Part shown: piece after piece, positions 33,157 through 45,331 of the stretch | Numbering within the stretch: the stretch's first letter is position 1 | How the letters are laid out: each line of letters begins with the position of its first letter | Assembly: GCA_950022655.1 (NCBI GenBank) | Contig: OX465589.1 | Coordinates: forward strand, 30,791,970-30,855,969 | Length of the DNA: 64,000 nucleotides | Origin: Alentia gelatinosa | Taxonomy: Eukaryota > Annelida > Polychaeta > Phyllodocida > Polynoidae | Reading direction: 5' to 3' | Position numbers and translations under genes: made by a program | The notes under the pieces: model-generated | What the model was told of the DNA's origin: nothing | Databases searched by the model: none | What the model saw: the letters and a program-made list of their open reading frames with translations, nothing else

Positions 33157-33330
33157 AACAATGTCCGAAGTCTTGTCAAAGAGTGAAAGAACTCATACTC
33201 AGAGTTGACAGGAAAGAATGAACCATACTAACAATAACTCAAAGTAATGCTAGGTATTTGCAGCATTAACTCACCAGTTAAGTGAATGTCCGAAGTGAAC
33301 TCACGAGATTCCCATATTCACTAATAAACA
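33157..33330 (-). repeat. LTR R2, remaining part next to env
   Basis: Continues the alignment with R1 (5070-5270), including GCAGCATTAACTCACCA and GAGATTCCCATATTCACTAATAAACATTGATCC. The env stop codon lies within its first bases on the minus strand, the usual overlap of env with a 3' LTR. Confidence 0.65.
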
Positions 33331-35856
33331 TTGATCCTTCCGAATGGAGAGTTGGAGGGAAATAGAAGTGTCCAACCAGTGTCCACTAGACGTGGGAAGG
33401 ACGTGGGCACTGGAGACGCTATTCCAGCCGAATAGCGCAGCAAACAAGACATAGTGGCGCGCTTGCCAGTCCCCAGGAGTTGGCGAGCCAACTTACGGGA
33501 AACCGTCAATGACGAGGGCAAAGGCAGAGCCGTAGCAGGCCTACCTGGAGACAGGTCAGATGCGTAGAGGTTACTACCCCACTGGATAGTAAGCAGAGAA
33601 CGGAAGAACAATTGATGAACCACACAGTCACGAATCAGCGCCTCACCCTCCGTATAGATCTGATCGTACGGGAGGAGGGTTTCCCCAAGAAAGACAGTCT
33701 CCATTATATCTGGGGCTGCTATCTGAATATACAGCCCGTCAGTCATGATAGTCCTACGGGAACGACGCCACTTTCCCGCAAAGAAGACGACCAACGCAAT
33801 TAATATCAAGATGACAACAGAAACGGCCGAATCCTTAGCAGCAGCAGACTCACAGACAACGGGAGGAGGACAAGTTGGGACATAGTCGATAGCCACAGCT
33901 GCCGCATGGGTAACCACCTGTGCAGCGGTCATGCCAAAAACAACACGCCGCAGATAGCACAAAGCCGTGCATCCCAAACAGATAGCAAGAATGATCAGGA
34001 TTACCAGACCGATAGTGGCCCATGGGATGCCAAAAGAGCGTTCTGCCTTAAGAGCCAGTTCCTCAAATGCTAATTTAGCAGAACTGTCCTCCAGACGTTT
34101 GCGGAGATCACTCGTGTCGAACCGAGCAGGCCGACCTTCGAACGTTTCGTCCAAAAGCTCACGGAGATCTGCTGGAATCGGATCCATTACCACCTCTAGC
34201 TGGCTATCGTCCAATAAAGTTCTGGACCAGACATGCACGTCGAGGCTCAGTTTGAGCAAATCATTCGAGGGGTACAGAATGACACTCGACTGTTCCCTTC
34301 GTCTACACGCTTTCAAAGAATAGGGTATCCAAGCCCTGGCTGTCTGGAACGCACAATCGCACGGAATGCGCACGACTGCATAATAGTTGATGATCTGGGC
34401 AAGTGGAGGGCGACTGCCACAGATCAGCTGCCCACTAGTTTCGGCACTTGTAAGTAGGACAAAACCATCCTCTAGATAGACAGCCAATTCTGGAAACTTT
34501 GGGTGGAACAGGTAATCCCTATCACAGAAGCCTGCGATGGCCGATGCGTCATCACGCAGCAAAGCTGCGACGCAGGAAGACTCAGTGAGTCTTTTCATGT
34601 ATGGCACATCTGGGAAGCGTCACCATATCTCCATAACATGCAGCCCAATTAATGTCTACCATAGGAATATAGTAAGGCTGACTAATCGAAACTGCCACTT
34701 CACTAGGAAGACCACGAATCTGAACAGCATCAGGACCATCAGCGTCGCTAACGTGCACTGGGACTGGGAATGAGACGACCCGATACACCTAGAACAAGTG
34801 TTCCTCAGACACCACCGGAAAACGGATGTTGACTATAAAATCGCCACCATCACGGAACCATGTGGGCCGAGCATTCTCGTAATAGAACGTCGTAGCTTCA
34901 AATGCAACCGCAAAGCATGGATACGATCGTTTCAAATATCGATTAGCCACCTGAACAGCACGACCCAACACACTAGAGGTGAAGATCTTAGGGGACAGGT
35001 GACCTCGACAGGTGAGATGCAATTCAGTGGCGTATGAGTCAAGGACATGAAGAAGTTCCACATAGTGCAGAGCCCTACCCATTTTAGCATGCATGGTCAC
35101 TGCCAGTAGAGACTGAAACACTCGGACGCCCTCAATTTCTCCCCTAAAAAAAGCAGAGGCATTACTGAACTGATGGAGCATTTGGTCAAGAAAACCTCTC
35201 ATGCCCTCAAAAGTATCATGAATAGCACGAAACTGCTGTTCCAACCGAGTCATTAAGCCACGCTGAATACTACTAAGTTCAGTCATCATGTCAGCATGGA
35301 CATCCAACCGTTTGGTGTTCATGTCTACGTCATCCGCGCGAGCTGTACCAAACAAATGATACGAAAGCTCGCCAATCAGATTGAGAACAGGAATACCTCC
35401 ACGAGTAACTTGACTATGCGACTCGGAATAGTCCAAAGAGACATTCCTCAGGGGTTTAACCATATCCATGAGATGCGCCCGTTCCTGAAAGTAACGCCGG
35501 GCGTATGACTCAAGAATACTATCTTGCCACACAACCACAGCTTCAACTCGCTGACAGGCCAGATGGAGTGGCTTACTTCGTCGAGGATCGTCATACTGAC
35601 GAGCTCTTTCATTACAAAGGTGAATAGTGGCCATCATGGGATTAACCTTAGTGTCCTTAGGGATATGAACCCTAAAGGCCTGAACCACATGACTTGTGTC
35701 TGCTGTAGAGATAAGGCGTCCAGGTTTAAAGACAACGCCATACTTCTCTCTACTAAGAACACGTAGAGTTTCCGGAGTAGCCATGACAGTAGAAAGACCC
35801 GAAATAAGCATAGAGGAGAATACACAGAACAAAAGAGGAACACGTATAAAAGCCAT
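33321..35856 (-). pseudogene. env: Envelope (F-like fusion glycoprotein) gene, family 1, frameshifted
   Basis: Minus-strand frames 35856-34789 (355 residues), 34788-34582 and 34607-33321 (428 residues) cover an Env related to errantivirus/baculovirus F-type fusion proteins. The first frame has a signal peptide (residues 1-25) and, at about 152-172, a fusion-peptide-like segment (GGIPVLNLIGELSYHLFG) followed by helical heptads. A basic cleavage site before it is weak (only TR). The third frame carries a conserved RIPCDCAF, then two membrane segments (about 196-219 and 260-280) and a C-terminal domain of about 148 residues. Frames shift near 34790 and 34600. The gene ends in LTR R2, which fits a retrovirus-like order. 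No pol of the same element is visible upstream. Confidence 0.75.
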
Positions 35857-37210
35857 AATGAATTCAATTACTCAGACAGAAGCGTCTCATTGATGCTTCC
35901 CACAAAGGCCCAAGAACACGCCACAACTGTGGTGCCATGCACTATGGCATCCAAAAGAACTGTCAGAATTTTAAGTAGGAAATCAAAAACCAGAAATCCC
36001 AAAAATAATCAAACAGCACCAATGTGTGTCCAAACTAGTCAAAGTGTAACATAAGGAGTAATGAGCCTTATATCAGAATACCCATTAATTCAGAACCGAA
36101 AAGAATTATAAGAACTAGCATGCAGCCATCTGAAATCCTAATTAACCGGACCTCAATGCAATGAATAATCCCACATCCAGGTGAGGATCAGGGAAAACTA
36201 TACCCGAACTTAAAGCAACAACTCAAATGTATTGAGCCTCAAGGTCATTGTGTTAGAATAAGTAGCAGTGAATATCCACATTACAGAAATTCCACCAAAA
36301 ACCAATGCAGCCATGCAGCAAGAATCGTAGCATGCTGATAAGACCACCAGCAGGGTATCAGCTGATCAGAGGGTATACACCAGGGGTCACGGGGTCATGC
36401 GGGGCACGCCAGCTGGCGCTTCCCAGACCAAAACAAATCTAGCCTAGAGTGTATTTTGGATAGGAAACCGAAAAAAAAAGAAGATCCTAGAACGCTTAAA
36501 AACGCTCCTAGAGCCTAGACAATGCTCCAGGGAGAAGAAATGAAGTGACACCGAAATAAATTTTTTTTTAAACTTCGGCAACCGCTCATTGCCTAAGAAT
36601 AACCGTACACACACCGTACCTAAACAGCTATATGTGTGATAAGGGCATCTACGATTACTATGAATAATATTATACAGACGATATACAGCACTTCATAAAG
36701 AATATGTTGGTTCTCAACATGCATCATGAGGTTAACATCTATATTCAGTGAAAATACCATCAGAAAGCCATTCTAAAAAGAAATATATCACAGAATTATT
36801 TGACAGACAGAAAATCGAAAAATATGAGACTTAAAATGATTTCAATGAAGTCTGTAAACTTTTGAACCAGAAACTGTTCTTCCCAGTATACCACGCGGTC
36901 CTAATCAACCGAGGTCGTAAAAAATACACTTTCCACGACGCTCCACACCGCAAGAGGCGTGGGAACGTCACCCTAGTCGGTTCTACACAGGGGCAATAAA
37001 AGCAGCACCGGGCCTAATGACATATACAAAATCAAGAGTCAACCCTTAACGACCAACCAGCAGTGTCTCAGCACGGGCAACTGACGGGAAGGTCACAACG
37101 CTTCTGACTGACCTCCAAGACACATTACCAAACCCAACTCGAAACAAGTCAACGCACCCCACTCATACAATAGTCATTGATGGGCAGGGAGACTATAAGT
37201 CAGCATAGTT
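35857..37210. other. Non-coding stretch upstream of env, no gene seen
   Basis: AT-rich, with no sustained frame. A TTTAAA-rich patch and a poly-A-like GAAAAAAAAAGAAG at about 36468 are the only low-complexity features. It may contain the decayed interval between pol and env. Confidence 0.3.
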
Positions 37211-37792
37211 ATGGCGCACTTTTACATGCATAACTGCGATGGAGCCATCGTCATCACGAACGCCAGATATATTCCAGGGAGGGTATACGTCCACTTCTTC
37301 AACGGACCTATAACCAGGGACTGGAGCACCGCTCTAGTGTACACACCAGAGGCGGTGAGTGTCAATGCCCATGGGTTACAGAGGGCCCTGGAAGCAGCCC
37401 TGGACAACGGACTTGCGGGCAATGAAGTCCAGGCAGGGAGGCCTATCCTCCATCTACCAGGCCTCACGGCGGCGAGAGACGCTCCCGAGGCCGGGCATCA
37501 GGCGAGGAGGGAGCCGACACCAGCCGTGCGGGTACGCGCACCACCATGGGAACCAACGATCCCAGCAGGGTGGGCGCCAGTGCGGGCGGCCACACACCAG
37601 GCAGGCAGCCGGGGAATTTGTGCACTCCGGGGACGAGGGCTCAGGCAACGGCCCTACTACACCAGCCACGACGAGACGACCACACCCGTAACCAGCAGCG
37701 ACAACGATCCCGACGCTGCCAACCGTCTCAGGGGACGCAGACTCGTCTGTCAAATAAGGGCCACCATCGCAGAATCAAGCAACGAGGACTAG
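37211..37792 (+). CDS. LINE ORF1, first part (unrecognised)
   Basis: A 193-residue frame, MAHFYMHNCDG..., with a folded-looking N-terminal 70 residues and an Arg/Pro/Ala-rich basic remainder, which could bind nucleic acid. It ends in TAG at 37790-37792 and the same frame continues after further stops with the second part of ORF1. A donor-like GGTGAGTAA lies at 37805-37815. The family is not recognised. Confidence 0.45.
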   Translation: MAHFYMHNCDGAIVITNARYIPGRVYVHFFNGPITRDWSTALVYTPEAVSVNAHGLQRALEAALDNGLAGNEVQAGRPILHLPGLTAARDAPEAGHQARREPTPAVRVRAPPWEPTIPAGWAPVRAATHQAGSRGICALRGRGLRQRPYYTSHDETTTPVTSSDNDPDAANRLRGRRLVCQIRATIAESSNED

Positions 37793-37831
37793 CTACAACC
37801 GGTTCCGGTGAGTAATCAATACACTATCTAA

Positions 37832-38350
37832 GTCCGATGTAGGACCCTCACCAATTCCCTAACCAAACAAGTCTTTATACGGGACAATGATATTGACTCA
37901 CTTGTAAGCGACACGATCTGGCATATATCCAACACGTATACAGAAATCATGAGGCAAACAACTTTAAAGACAATATTCCTCCCCATCATCGGTATGAATA
38001 TCGCCTTCTACAATGCGTACACGAAGAATAAATACCAGGCAGGGGTATCCCCGATGATAACCCCTATAATCCAAACTGAGGACGAGCTTCAACGAAGACT
38101 GACTGAACAAGACATGCTAAACACAGCTATAACAAGAATAAACGGTCAAATTACCAAGTATAATGAGAGTAATAACCTCCCAACCCCCTGGACTGCGTCC
38201 AGATTCCATAAATCTATGGGTAATTCAAGGATGTCTCACAAATATGTAGACCTTTATGACGGTTGCCACCTCAACGAACGTGCCTCACGAATTGTTGCTA
38301 CAAAACTAGATAAAAGTATGATTACCAACTGGTGGAAATTAACAAATTAG
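37832..38350 (+). CDS. LINE ORF1, second part (esterase-like C-terminal half)
   Basis: The frame is open from about 37832 to TAG 38348-38350; the first ATG is at 37949. It resembles the C-terminal half of the SGNH/GDSL esterase-like domain found in ORF1 of CR1-like LINEs: IFLPIIGMNIAF in the place of the ILPR block, NGQITKYNESNNLP, and DLYDGCHLNERASRIV carrying the D-x-x-H block with Asp and His. The Gly-Asp-Ser block is not visible in frame. The domain call is inference from motif order. Confidence 0.5.
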   Translation, partial: VRCRTLTNSLTKQVFIRDNDIDSLVSDTIWHISNTYTEIMRQTTLKTIFLPIIGMNIAFYNAYTKNKYQAGVSPMITPIIQTEDELQRRLTEQDMLNTAITRINGQITKYNESNNLPTPWTASRFHKSMGNSRMSHKYVDLYDGCHLNERASRIVATKLDKSMITNWWKLTN

Positions 38351-38595
38351 ACTTAACCGACGTAATTGGCCACATTACCATCATTGTAAAACATAGGCCA
38401 TTCCAAGTATCGAATAAACCCACTAGAATACACTGTTAATATGCCTCTACCTGCGCTTTACGTCCACCATCTCTGAGGTTCCTGTATACGACAAAATCAT
38501 GAATGGTACCAACATAAATCTGTCTCATATCACCTCATTCACTTTTCATCATCATATGTATTCCAACTATCAAACCTTAACTGTAAGTAAGGATA

Positions 38596-41426
38596 ATGGT
38601 TGATCTCAAGGAAGTTAGAGATGCAAAGGGCCTGAAATTTATTAGTATTAATATTTATAGTCTATTACCCAATTTTGAACAACTTAAGCACTTGTCAGAG
38701 TCCTTTGATGTTATAATGATTAGCGAAAGCTGGCTCAACCCCAAGCTACCGAACGCTAACATTATGCTCGCTGGTTATAACTTAATACGTCTGGACAGAC
38801 GACCGCATGTGCAAAAAAAGGGAGGAGGACTGGTGTTATATCTTAAAGATTATATTGATTATAAAGTAATCAATGAGCACACAGAAATAACTGAAGATTA
38901 TGAAATTATAACCTGCCTTCTGGAGATGCACTCGATGACATACTTTATAATTAACATCTATAAACCACCCCATACCTCACCATATACCCTTTATGATAAG
39001 CTTTCCTTAGTTTTAGAGCAGTGCCCGCTAAATAGAAAAATTATAATAATGGGAGATGTGAATGTGGACTACAATGACCTGCACCTGAGACATATGTTAA
39101 TAAAAAATTTTGGTTTAGAATATAATTTGAAACAATTAATAACAATGCCTACCAGAACAACAGAACTTACCAGTACGGTCATTGATCATGTATACACAAA
39201 TGTTAATGATGTAACGATTGCCTCTACGATTGATTTTAACATTAGTGACCATTTGCCGGTAGTTTTGGTAGTAAAACACACGAGGAATGTTATCACAAAG
39301 AAAAAAGTAACAGCCCGATGTTATAAGAACTTTAACAAAGAAAACTTCATTAATAATTATCTGGACTCCAATTGGGATGACTTCATCATAAATAATAAAC
39401 CTGAATACCTATGGAAAATCATGATTAGAAACATCAATAAGGCGTTAACACCATCTGCACCAATTAAGATGTTCTACGTATCGGAGAATAAACCTGACTG
39501 GCTAATAAAAGACATCTTAAAGGAAATGAAAAACAGGGACTACTGGTTCAGAAAGGCAAAAAATTCAAAAAAACTGGACGACTGGAGAATAGCAAAACAC
39601 TTTCGTAACAAGACCAAATCATCAATTATAAGAAATAAAGGCAGGAACATTAAAAAGCTACTAGATAAAAACAAAACGAATCCCAAGAAATTCTGGTACG
39701 GAATTAGACAACTTATTCCGAAGGAGAGACCGTCTTTAATTACTAAATTAATAGATCATAATGACAATTCTGAAATTCCAACTGGACAAAGGGCTAACTT
39801 CATTAACAATTTCTTCTCATCAATTGGAAAAATTTTAGCAGACAACTTCGAAAAAATTCCCGATCAATCATTAGATTTCCCTGAACGTGCTCAAGAAAGC
39901 TCAATCCTAGCTAACCCAATCTCCATCCCTGAAATAATGAAATATGTTAATAAAATAGACTGTAACAAGACAGCGGCAGTTAAAGACATAAAAACTTTTA
40001 TTTTTAAGATAGCCTTTAAATGCGCACCTGAGAAGCTGTTTACCTTATTTAATGCCACTTTATTCCACTCATCATTTCCAGCAAGCTGGAAAACTGCCAC
40101 CATTACCCCGATTCCTAAGAAAGGTAATATCTCACAAGTAAACAACCTCCGCCCTATAAGCCTATTACCCTTACCTGGAAAAATCTTGGAGAAAATCATC
40201 AATAACCGCCTCAAAACATATCTTGAATCTAACAATATATTACACCCAATGCAACACGGCTTTAGAGAAAATCACTCCACAATTTCGGCTATAACTACCT
40301 ACTTGACCCATATATACCAACACTACACTAACAATAATAACTTAACCTCACTTTTCTTAGACTTCAAAAAAGCTTTTGATACTGTTTCCCATAATATACT
40401 ACTCTCAAAATTATACAATATAGGCCTAAACAATGTGACATGCAATTGGTTTAAAAGTTACCTCGATAAAAGACACCAAAAAGTAAATTTATACGGTACA
40501 CTGTCTGATACAAAACAAATAACCTATGGTGTTCCCCAGGGGTCGGTCCTGGGACCGACCCTGTTCCTTATTTACATTAATGATTTGCCATTAAAAATAG
40601 ATACAGCCAACTCTCATACTACCCTATACGCGGACGATACTGTAATCACTACCCCTACACCACATCACATGCAGGAAATCATACCTGCAATAGGAAATTG
40701 GTGCAAGAACAACCTGTTAACAATAAATGAAAACAAAACCTATTGGATGTGCTTTAACAACCAAAACCTACCACGTAATGATCAAATAAAAATGAAAGAG
40801 CAAATATTAAATCAGGTTAAAAGTTTCAACTATTTAGGCCTAACTATAGATAATAAGCTGAACACCCCTCATGAACACAAAAAATCTATTGTCCAAAAAA
40901 TTACATATAAGACATATTTACTGTCGAAAATAAGAAAATATATAGACACAGCCACGTCACTATTAATATACAAGACCACAATCTTACCATATCTAGATTA
41001 TGGAGACTTTATTTTCGATAATAACAAACTGTACCTAAAAACAAACTCCAGGCACTCCAAAATAAAATACTTCGAATTACATACAAGGTAAAGCTCCAAA
41101 AAAATCCACTTTACACAACAAACCAAATGCACCAATTGGGCAACTTAAGGAAATTGCATGAACGTAGAGATATACATTTATTGCATTATTCCTTCACCTT
41201 AGCCCAACAGATTTATTATCATGACACCAGAGATTTGCCCACAAGAAGAAAACAAGGTTTACGACTAATACAACCGCCTCTAAAACATCTGGTGTATAAT
41301 AATTCCTTTCACGTCCGCGCAATAAGCAAATGGAACACCCTAAAAGAAGATTACACTTACATAACTGAGAAAAATTCATTTAAAATTTGTACTAAACGCA
41401 ACTACCCTAATTGCTATTACGACTGA
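38596..41426 (+). pseudogene. LINE ORF2: APE endonuclease plus reverse transcriptase, frameshifted near the end
   Basis: The main frame (38596-41091, 831 residues) begins with an AP-like endonuclease: SINIYSLLPNF, ISESWLNP, GDVNVD (about 153) and SDHLPVV (about 216). The RT follows: NLRPISLLPLPGKILEK, QHGFRENHST, LDFKKAFDTVSH (about 590), VPQGSVLGP and LYADDTVI with YADD at about 677. All catalytic motifs are intact. The C-terminal part (41127-41426) is in another frame, so a shift lies between about 41060 and 41127. The enzyme nicks target DNA and primes reverse transcription there. The frame has few lesions, so this is among the younger elements here. Confidence 0.9.
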
Positions 41427-41760
41427 CATGGATTGATTGCGTTGCAACACCATGATATCTGTTTTCCCTTAATAAATAGTGATTGCGTTGCAACACTAGA
41501 TATACAAAATCATAGGAAGTACTATGGTGTGTCTTAATGGTTCTAATATGTTTAATATGCTTGTAGTAACTGCAGTATCGGACTAAGTATGAATGAGTGT
41601 ATTCCTGAGAATAACCACTGAGTGGTATCTGAACAGATTACTGAAACCTAGCACTGTGTGTTAATCAATGACTGATTGATTGCGTTGCAACGGTCATCTT
41701 CTAACTATAGGACGGATGTATAATATTAAATTATGAATTGTGGGCTGTTTGTGTTGCAAC
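41427..41760 (+). repeat. LINE 3' tail with four GTTGCAAC motifs
   Basis: GATTGCGTTGCAAC or a close variant occurs at 41435-41448, 41481-41494, 41678-41691 and, as TTTGTGTTGCAAC, at 41748-41760. The core GTTGCAAC is a perfect palindrome. AATAAA is at 41471-41476. Confidence 0.8.
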
Positions 41761-42459
41761 ATAGCCAGTTCCTACCTGTAGCCCTATGCGACCTCTCTCA
41801 GTCAGCCAGACCAAATACATACTCTACCCTGGATTAATTGCTATTATTAAAGCCGATTACCAGCTATGTCATTCAAGAGAGCAAAATTTTTAGAGTAATT
41901 GATGGGACAACCAAAAATTCCCAAAAAAACACCGAAAGGAATGGTTCTGCCTGCTAGAGAAAGATTATGATCACCCGGTTACTACGTTAAACACTGTTCC
42001 TACTGCTACTACATATTTATTCATGAGAGAAGTAACCAATTCATCTCATCTCATCAGATTGAAAAATGGTGCCAGTCAACGATTGTACTGTAAACCAAGA
42101 GTTGATGTGTGGATATGTAAACTCATAAGCCTACTACCTATACTATATCTATTGTTAAAATAAGGCAGAGGGACCAGGCGGAAGATCGGCTAATGTTTGT
42201 TCAATCGTACTTGTACATCATTGCCCTAATAAAACTAATCAAAAAAAAAAAAAAATGTCACAGGGACGAATGTATGTTCCCTTAGCAGGCTTACACCTAG
42301 ATATGCTCCGTGGTTCCCTAGCAAAATTGACAGCAGGTGGCATCACTATAGGTGTCATAGTAAAGGTAGGCCGTCTGTAACACCCAAAACACGACCCCAT
42401 AGTCAATACAGGAACAATCAGCTCATTGAGTCACAAGCAGTCACGATCACGAGTCTAGT
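41761..42459. other. Intergenic, with a poly-A run
   Basis: No gene. A run of 15 A at 42241-42255, preceded by CCTAATAAAACTAATC, could be the 3' end of a reverse-transcribed copy of unknown type. Confidence 0.35.
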
Positions 42460-42768
42460 TCAGAAAGACGAGGATGACTCCACTGAGTCGGAATAAGCAC
42501 TAGTAGATGAGTCAGGACGAGCAGGTGGCATTGGCTTACCACCAATCACAATAGGGCAGTTCCCGTTGAAGCAGAGCCACCAGCAGCAGTTTTCCAAAGA
42601 GCGTACAAAATATCCACAAGCCGGGCACCTAAGTAACATAGGCACAGCAGGTATCCGAGTCAGCCTACCCATAAGATGGATCAAAAGTTCCATAGTGGTC
42701 GTTTGAGACCACTCGTCCATGAGTAGGGGGTTACGCTCCATTATGAGTCCATGTAAAGCCCACTCCAA
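42460..42768 (-). CDS. Small Cys-rich open frame (possible zinc-binding protein)
   Basis: A 102-residue minus-strand frame starting at TTG or an internal ATG (residue 10). Residues about 48-73 contain CPACGYFVRSLENCCWWLCF followed by NGNC: a C-x2-C pair, then a dense Cys cluster, like a zinc ribbon or treble clef. The C-terminus is Ser/Asp-rich and acidic. It stands alone between the LINE and env2. It could be an accessory gene of the retrovirus-like element, an exon, or chance. I do not recognise the family. Confidence 0.35.
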   Translation of the reverse strand: MEWALHGLIMERNPLLMDEWSQTTTMELLIHLMGRLTRIPAVPMLLRCPACGYFVRSLENCCWWLCFNGNCPIVIGGKPMPPARPDSSTSAYSDSVESSSSF

Positions 42769-45331
42769 CAGTAAAGTCAGTCAGAGCAGTCTTAACACAA
42801 AGAATCCCATAGGAAAACGAAATCCGCTGTATCTCCGAAAGTAAGCGTGCTAGCGCCTCAGAAACATCACCAGTGAATAGCTACCTCAGAGGTGCGTGTG
42901 AGCAGTTATATCGAACTCAGAGCAACATTACCATAATTAGAAAGCCTACAAGGGGGGACTAGGTGGTAGCTAACCCTTATACGCACCCTACGGGGGAGGG
43001 GGTGGAAATTTTCCAAACCCGATATTCAAACCAACTGACCATACGAATACGGTCAAACACTGGGGTAAAATAAGCCTATTCTAAAATATCATCCAGTAAG
43101 GGAACAGAGCAGCCGTAGCCACCTGAAATACACTCCACACTGCACAAGGCGACTGGGAGGGAGGGTGGGAGGGAGAGGGCAGTATTCTAATACCGTACAC
43201 ACTCCAATCATGTGCACCGGCGTCACGAACAGCGCATGGGCGGGCAGGCAGGTGAGGGGAAATCCACGCGACGTGCCTCTCCAAACAAGGAGGCGGAGGG
43301 GGATGGTACCAGTAACAACCAATCCCAAGAATTCGCATGCTAATTATCATAACCAAGCAGATATCGCAACGCCATCACATTCAAAATGGCGTCGCGTTGC
43401 TGGGCGGAAGTTCGCCCTGGTCCTGACCAAAACAGGAACTGCTCATGTCCATATAAAGGGCGCGTCCCACCAGCCGGTAGACGGAAGCACACGTCAGCAT
43501 CTAGGCACCATCCCCTATCAGACACACAGCTGGTCATGTCCCAACAAACACTGTAAGCGTCCCCCGAAAGACATCACAAATGCCTCACACATATCACATC
43601 CCATATACAGACATAGACAGTCGGACAAGTCTAGTGCGGTAGCCACCACACAAACAGCCTCGTTAGACATCACACCCATGTCCAAACAGAAGCGTGCCAC
43701 CTGTAGCGATGTCGCCCTATCTCAGGAACAACCAGGGTGAGACTCTTTAATCTGTCGGGGAGGGAACGATAATGACCATACCGCAACCAGCTGTGCGCAT
43801 TAACCCACAACTGCACATCAACACAGCACGGGACGCGCATTAACGCGTCGGGGAGGGAGACACTAAACAACCATAAACACTGATAGCGGCCGCATCACTG
43901 TCTGCCCATAGAGAAAAACGATCAGACTGAATTCAAACTGTTAATAGAGAGAGAACTTTAGAAGCAACGTAAGAAACCCAGAAAACACCGTATCTAACCA
44001 ATAATACGCCTGTAACACAGAGAACCAGTGTGGCAACAAACTAAATTCATGTCTTTACATTCCAGGTCGCCATTCCACAGCGAGGTTGACGACGCCCAGC
44101 AACACGCCAGCCCAGCGGAACTAATAGTAACGTAGTGTCATATATATATACCATGTTACTATTTGTCCCATTACAAGCTTTATTGCAGATGGTGTTACAA
44201 TGCGCTCTCTGACCGGACTGACTCGAGTATCTCGAGATCAGGATTATATGCTGCGCCTCAGCCGTGTGGGGGCAACCCGTTTTGATCGTAACCAAGGGGG
44301 ATTACCTCACGCGGCGTGACACGCAGCCGGCTTGATCCATAAGGCCGAGGGATATAATCTGTATGTTTAACATACCGATATTTTTGATCGTGACACTATC
44401 CCCGGGCGAAACCGAAAACTCACTCCGATGAGTTATTGAAAAAATGTAAGTTATGATGACATAATTTGTAGTTACCGAATAAATAGGATTACAAACTAGT
44501 GTGCTCTGGTAGAGAGAGTAAGATGCTTGGCTGGTGCAAAGAGGTGATACAATTATTCATTAAATCTTGATGCGGTCTTGATAATTTGGAGAATAAGGTA
44601 TCATGGAGGTAGACTACGGCACATTGCGTGGTATTACGTAATGTTACGTAACCATCCCCAGGACGACTGAGGAACCACACTGATGGTTCTGCTGATAATG
44701 ATGTTAAGTATAGTAGCAAGTAACGGGAAGTGATACAAGTAAGGCTTAACATAAAGATTATATGTTATGTACAAGTAAGTTAATTAGCATGTCTGAACGA
44801 CATCTGACAATGAAGTGCTCATGCTTGATGTTAAAGTTCTGGGCATGGTATGTTGTCATAAGTGTCACAATGTTGTTGTCGTTCACAGTTTGGCGATGCT
44901 GGTCTGCGGCTCGGTCTGCGGTGGGCGCACCAGAGGCACAGACCGGGTTCTCCCAGCTGGGAGCTGGTATCCGCGAAGCTGTTGTTGTCGCGTGTGAGCA
45001 TAGGTGTTGATGCTCGGTGTCAGTTGGTTTCGCTCGGCTCCGACGTGTCACTGCAGGGGTGAGAATAATCGGGTGTGAGCGAACAAAGTGCATGCGGGTT
45101 TGACCAAACTGAGCGCATGCGGGTGTGACAGCGTGCCTGTGGCAGCGTCATGACACGAACAATGGGAGACAAGTTAATCTGGACTGGGCTGGGGGGGGGT
45201 ATATAAGCGGCAGTCTGACAGTTCATGATACGTAACAACGATATGCATCAACAGAGGACGGGTAGATGTTGTGGTGCGTTATGAGTGTATGCTATGTTCG
45301 TTGTGATGTGAGCGTATTGACTTTACCTGAC
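42769..45331. other. Gap between the Cys-rich frame and env2, with two promoter-like sites
   Basis: Plus-strand TATA-like sites are TATAAA at 43452-43457 (CCAAT at 43317-43321 upstream) and TATATAAG at 45200-45207, behind a run of nine G. AATAAA lies on the minus strand at 44179-44184. A 3' LTR of the env2 element is expected here, but I could not define its ends or find a second copy. No gene was found. Confidence 0.35.

Larger units (their letters stand above)
37211..41760 (+). mobile_element. LINE of CR1/L2/Jockey type (APE endonuclease plus RT)
   Basis: A plus-strand unit: an ORF1-like region (37211-38350), an ORF2 with endonuclease and RT (38596-41426), and a 3' tail with repeated GTTGCAAC motifs. 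No LTRs and no integrase. It separates the two Env-bearing elements. The exact 5' end is unknown (LINEs are often truncated) and there is no clear poly-A tail at the 3' end. Confidence 0.8.

Noticed and set aside
43165..43740. 191-residue plus-strand frame
   Set aside because: No family motif, low-complexity start, two overlapping minus frames of similar length; probably non-coding promoter/LTR-like sequence.
44053..44072. Minus-strand TGGCGACCTGGAATG as a second primer-binding site
   Set aside because: It begins like the PBS at 549-568, but the bases before it do not form a CA LTR end and no LTR copy could be matched.
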